Positions 6,779 to 7,474 of a DNA stretch of 7,474 nt are shown here, in pieces. This DNA is from an uncultured Bacteroidales bacterium (GTDB lineage: Bacteria > Bacteroidota > Bacteroidia > Bacteroidales > Bacteroidaceae), in the NCBI GenBank assembly GCA_947367415.1, contig CANBEE010000131.1, forward strand, positions 1 through 7,474, written 5' to 3'. Made by a program: the position numbers and the translations under genes. Below the pieces are notes generated by a model. That model worked only from the letters and a program-made list of their open reading frames with translations, did no database searches and was not told the DNA's origin. Each line of letters begins with the position of its first letter. Position 1 is the stretch's first letter.

Positions 6779-7111
6779 TTACTTGTTCTTGACAGCCTCA
6801 ACCTTAGCCTTGGCGTCTTCTACACGCTTGTTGGCAGCCTCGAGTTCCTTCTGCATGCGCTCCTTCTCGGCAGCACTGCGTACAGAGGGCTTTGATAGAC
6901 GCTTCTGCTCCTGATAGAAAGCCTTGGTCTCAAGCTTTTTTGCCTGGAAATTGGCCTTGTCAATCTTGCGCTGAAGTTTTGCACTCTCCTTCATGTCGCG
7001 AAAAGCACGCTTCAAGAAGCCTTCCTTCTGTGTCTCATCCTGTGCAGTTGCGGTGAGTGTACATGCACACATCATAGTTGCGATTCCCAATCCTTTGATA
7101 AATGTTTTCAT
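6779..7111 (-). CDS. Small exported, highly charged helical protein of unknown function
   Basis: The 110-residue product begins with a signal peptide (residues 1-24, ending TATAQ) and leaves a mature chain of about 86 residues. That chain is almost all Lys, Glu, Ala, Arg and Gln, strongly helical, and basic overall. Residues 78-110 (from RSAAEKERMQKELEAANKRV onward) look like a coiled coil. The Cys residues at 15 and 17 lie inside the hydrophobic segment and do not form a good lipobox, so a soluble periplasmic or surface-associated product is more likely than a lipoprotein. The gene lies 28 bases after the exported repeat protein and 56 bases before the broken repeat gene, which suggests shared expression. 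I do not recognise the family. It could bind nucleic acid, membrane or a partner coiled coil, but none of these is shown by the sequence. Confidence 0.82.
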   Translation of the reverse strand: MKTFIKGLGIATMMCACTLTATAQDETQKEGFLKRAFRDMKESAKLQRKIDKANFQAKKLETKAFYQEQKRLSKPSVRSAAEKERMQKELEAANKRVEDAKAKVEAVKNK

Positions 7112-7139
7112 ATTCTTTTACTCTTTAATTATTTACTTA

Positions 7140-7460
7140 TTATTTATTGTTCTTCTTCCCCTTCTTTACCACCTTCTTCTCTTGGTTCAAGAAAGCCTGT
7201 ACGAACATATCCTCAATCTTCTTGTAACCGCTTACTACGCCATTCTCGATAGCCTTGTAACCACCTACTACACCGTTCTCGATGGCCTTGTAGCCCTTCA
7301 CTACGCCTTCGCCTACCTTACCGGTCTTGAGGGTATACACGATGATGGTGTCTGCCACGATGCTGTCGTTGGCACATGCGTTGTCACATTTCTTGTCTGT
7401 TTGCGCTGTTGCAGCCATTGCGATGAGCATTGCAGCTGCGATTGAATAAATCTTCTTCAT
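7140..7460 (-). CDS. Exported small protein with 11-residue GYKxIExGVV repeats
   Basis: The 106-residue product has a signal peptide (residues 1-20, ending ATAQ), a short linker with two Cys (Cys25, Cys29; CDNAC), and then a repeat region at about residues 51-87. The GYK motif recurs at residues 56, 67 and 78, an exact 11-residue period (EGVVKGYKAIENGVVGGYKA and on). The tail conserves GYKKIEDMFVQAFL and ends in a very basic KKVVKKGKKNNK. The repeats should form an amphipathic helix. The same repeat and the GYKK-E-FV-FL tail occur in the broken gene at 6501-6722, so the two are paralogues. Small proteins with this kind of repeat are familiar to me from gut bacteria, but I know no established function. 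The start is supported by the signal peptide and an A-rich leader. The promoter is probably beyond the right edge. Confidence 0.87.
   Translation of the reverse strand: MKKIYSIAAAMLIAMAATAQTDKKCDNACANDSIVADTIIVYTLKTGKVGEGVVKGYKAIENGVVGGYKAIENGVVSGYKKIEDMFVQAFLNQEKKVVKKGKKNNK
7200..7310 (-). repeat. 33-base tandem repeats encoding 11-residue units
   Basis: Within the exported repeat-protein gene the DNA repeats with a 33-base period, one unit per 11 residues (unit pattern GVVxGYKAIEN). About three units are present and the last diverges (SGYKKIEDMFV). The nucleotide units are close but not identical, for example 'ttctcgatggccttgtag' beside 'ttctcgatagccttgtaa' on the plus strand. This makes unit gain or loss by slippage or recombination possible. 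Confidence 0.75.
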
Positions 7461-7474
7461 TTCTTTTTCTACTT

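Overview
The window looks like chromosomal DNA from Bacteroidota, most likely order Bacteroidales (a Bacteroides/Prevotella/Muribaculaceae type of genome). The evidence is a TonB-dependent receptor followed by a DUF4249-type lipoprotein, signal peptides ending in 'AQ', beta-barrel proteins ending in an aromatic residue, and A-rich leaders before starts instead of clear Shine-Dalgarno sites. The genus cannot be fixed from the sequence alone. No tRNA, rRNA, CRISPR array, insertion sequence or phage gene was seen.

Left half, plus strand (1-4482): three genes read rightwards with short gaps (41 and 12 bases). They are a large acidic, tyrosine-rich lipoprotein whose start lies left of the window, a 669-residue TonB-dependent outer-membrane receptor, and a DUF4249-type lipoprotein. 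The last two are a known type of pair and probably form an outer-membrane uptake unit of unknown substrate. The receptor's signal-peptide codons contain a perfect 15-bp inverted repeat.

Middle (4483-4881): a strong composite hairpin sits where the two gene sets converge and probably ends transcription from both sides. Next to it is a minus-strand relic of an outer-membrane beta-barrel gene. It lacks its 5' half and has a one-base frameshift.

Right half, minus strand (4882-7460): the genes read leftwards in the order exported 11-residue-repeat protein, exported charged helical protein, a second 11-residue-repeat gene broken by a stop codon, a small outer-membrane beta-barrel protein, and an extended-SDR NAD(P)-dependent epimerase/reductase. 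Gaps are 28 to 56 bases and no internal terminator was seen, so they may form one operon with its promoter beyond the right edge. Most of the products are cell-envelope proteins.

The points most worth a second look are the hairpin inside the receptor's signal-peptide codons, the 11-residue (GYKxIExGVVx) repeat family with one exported and one apparently cytoplasmic, nonsense-mutated member, and the decayed barrel gene at the convergence point. I see no clearly new defence or mobile system here.
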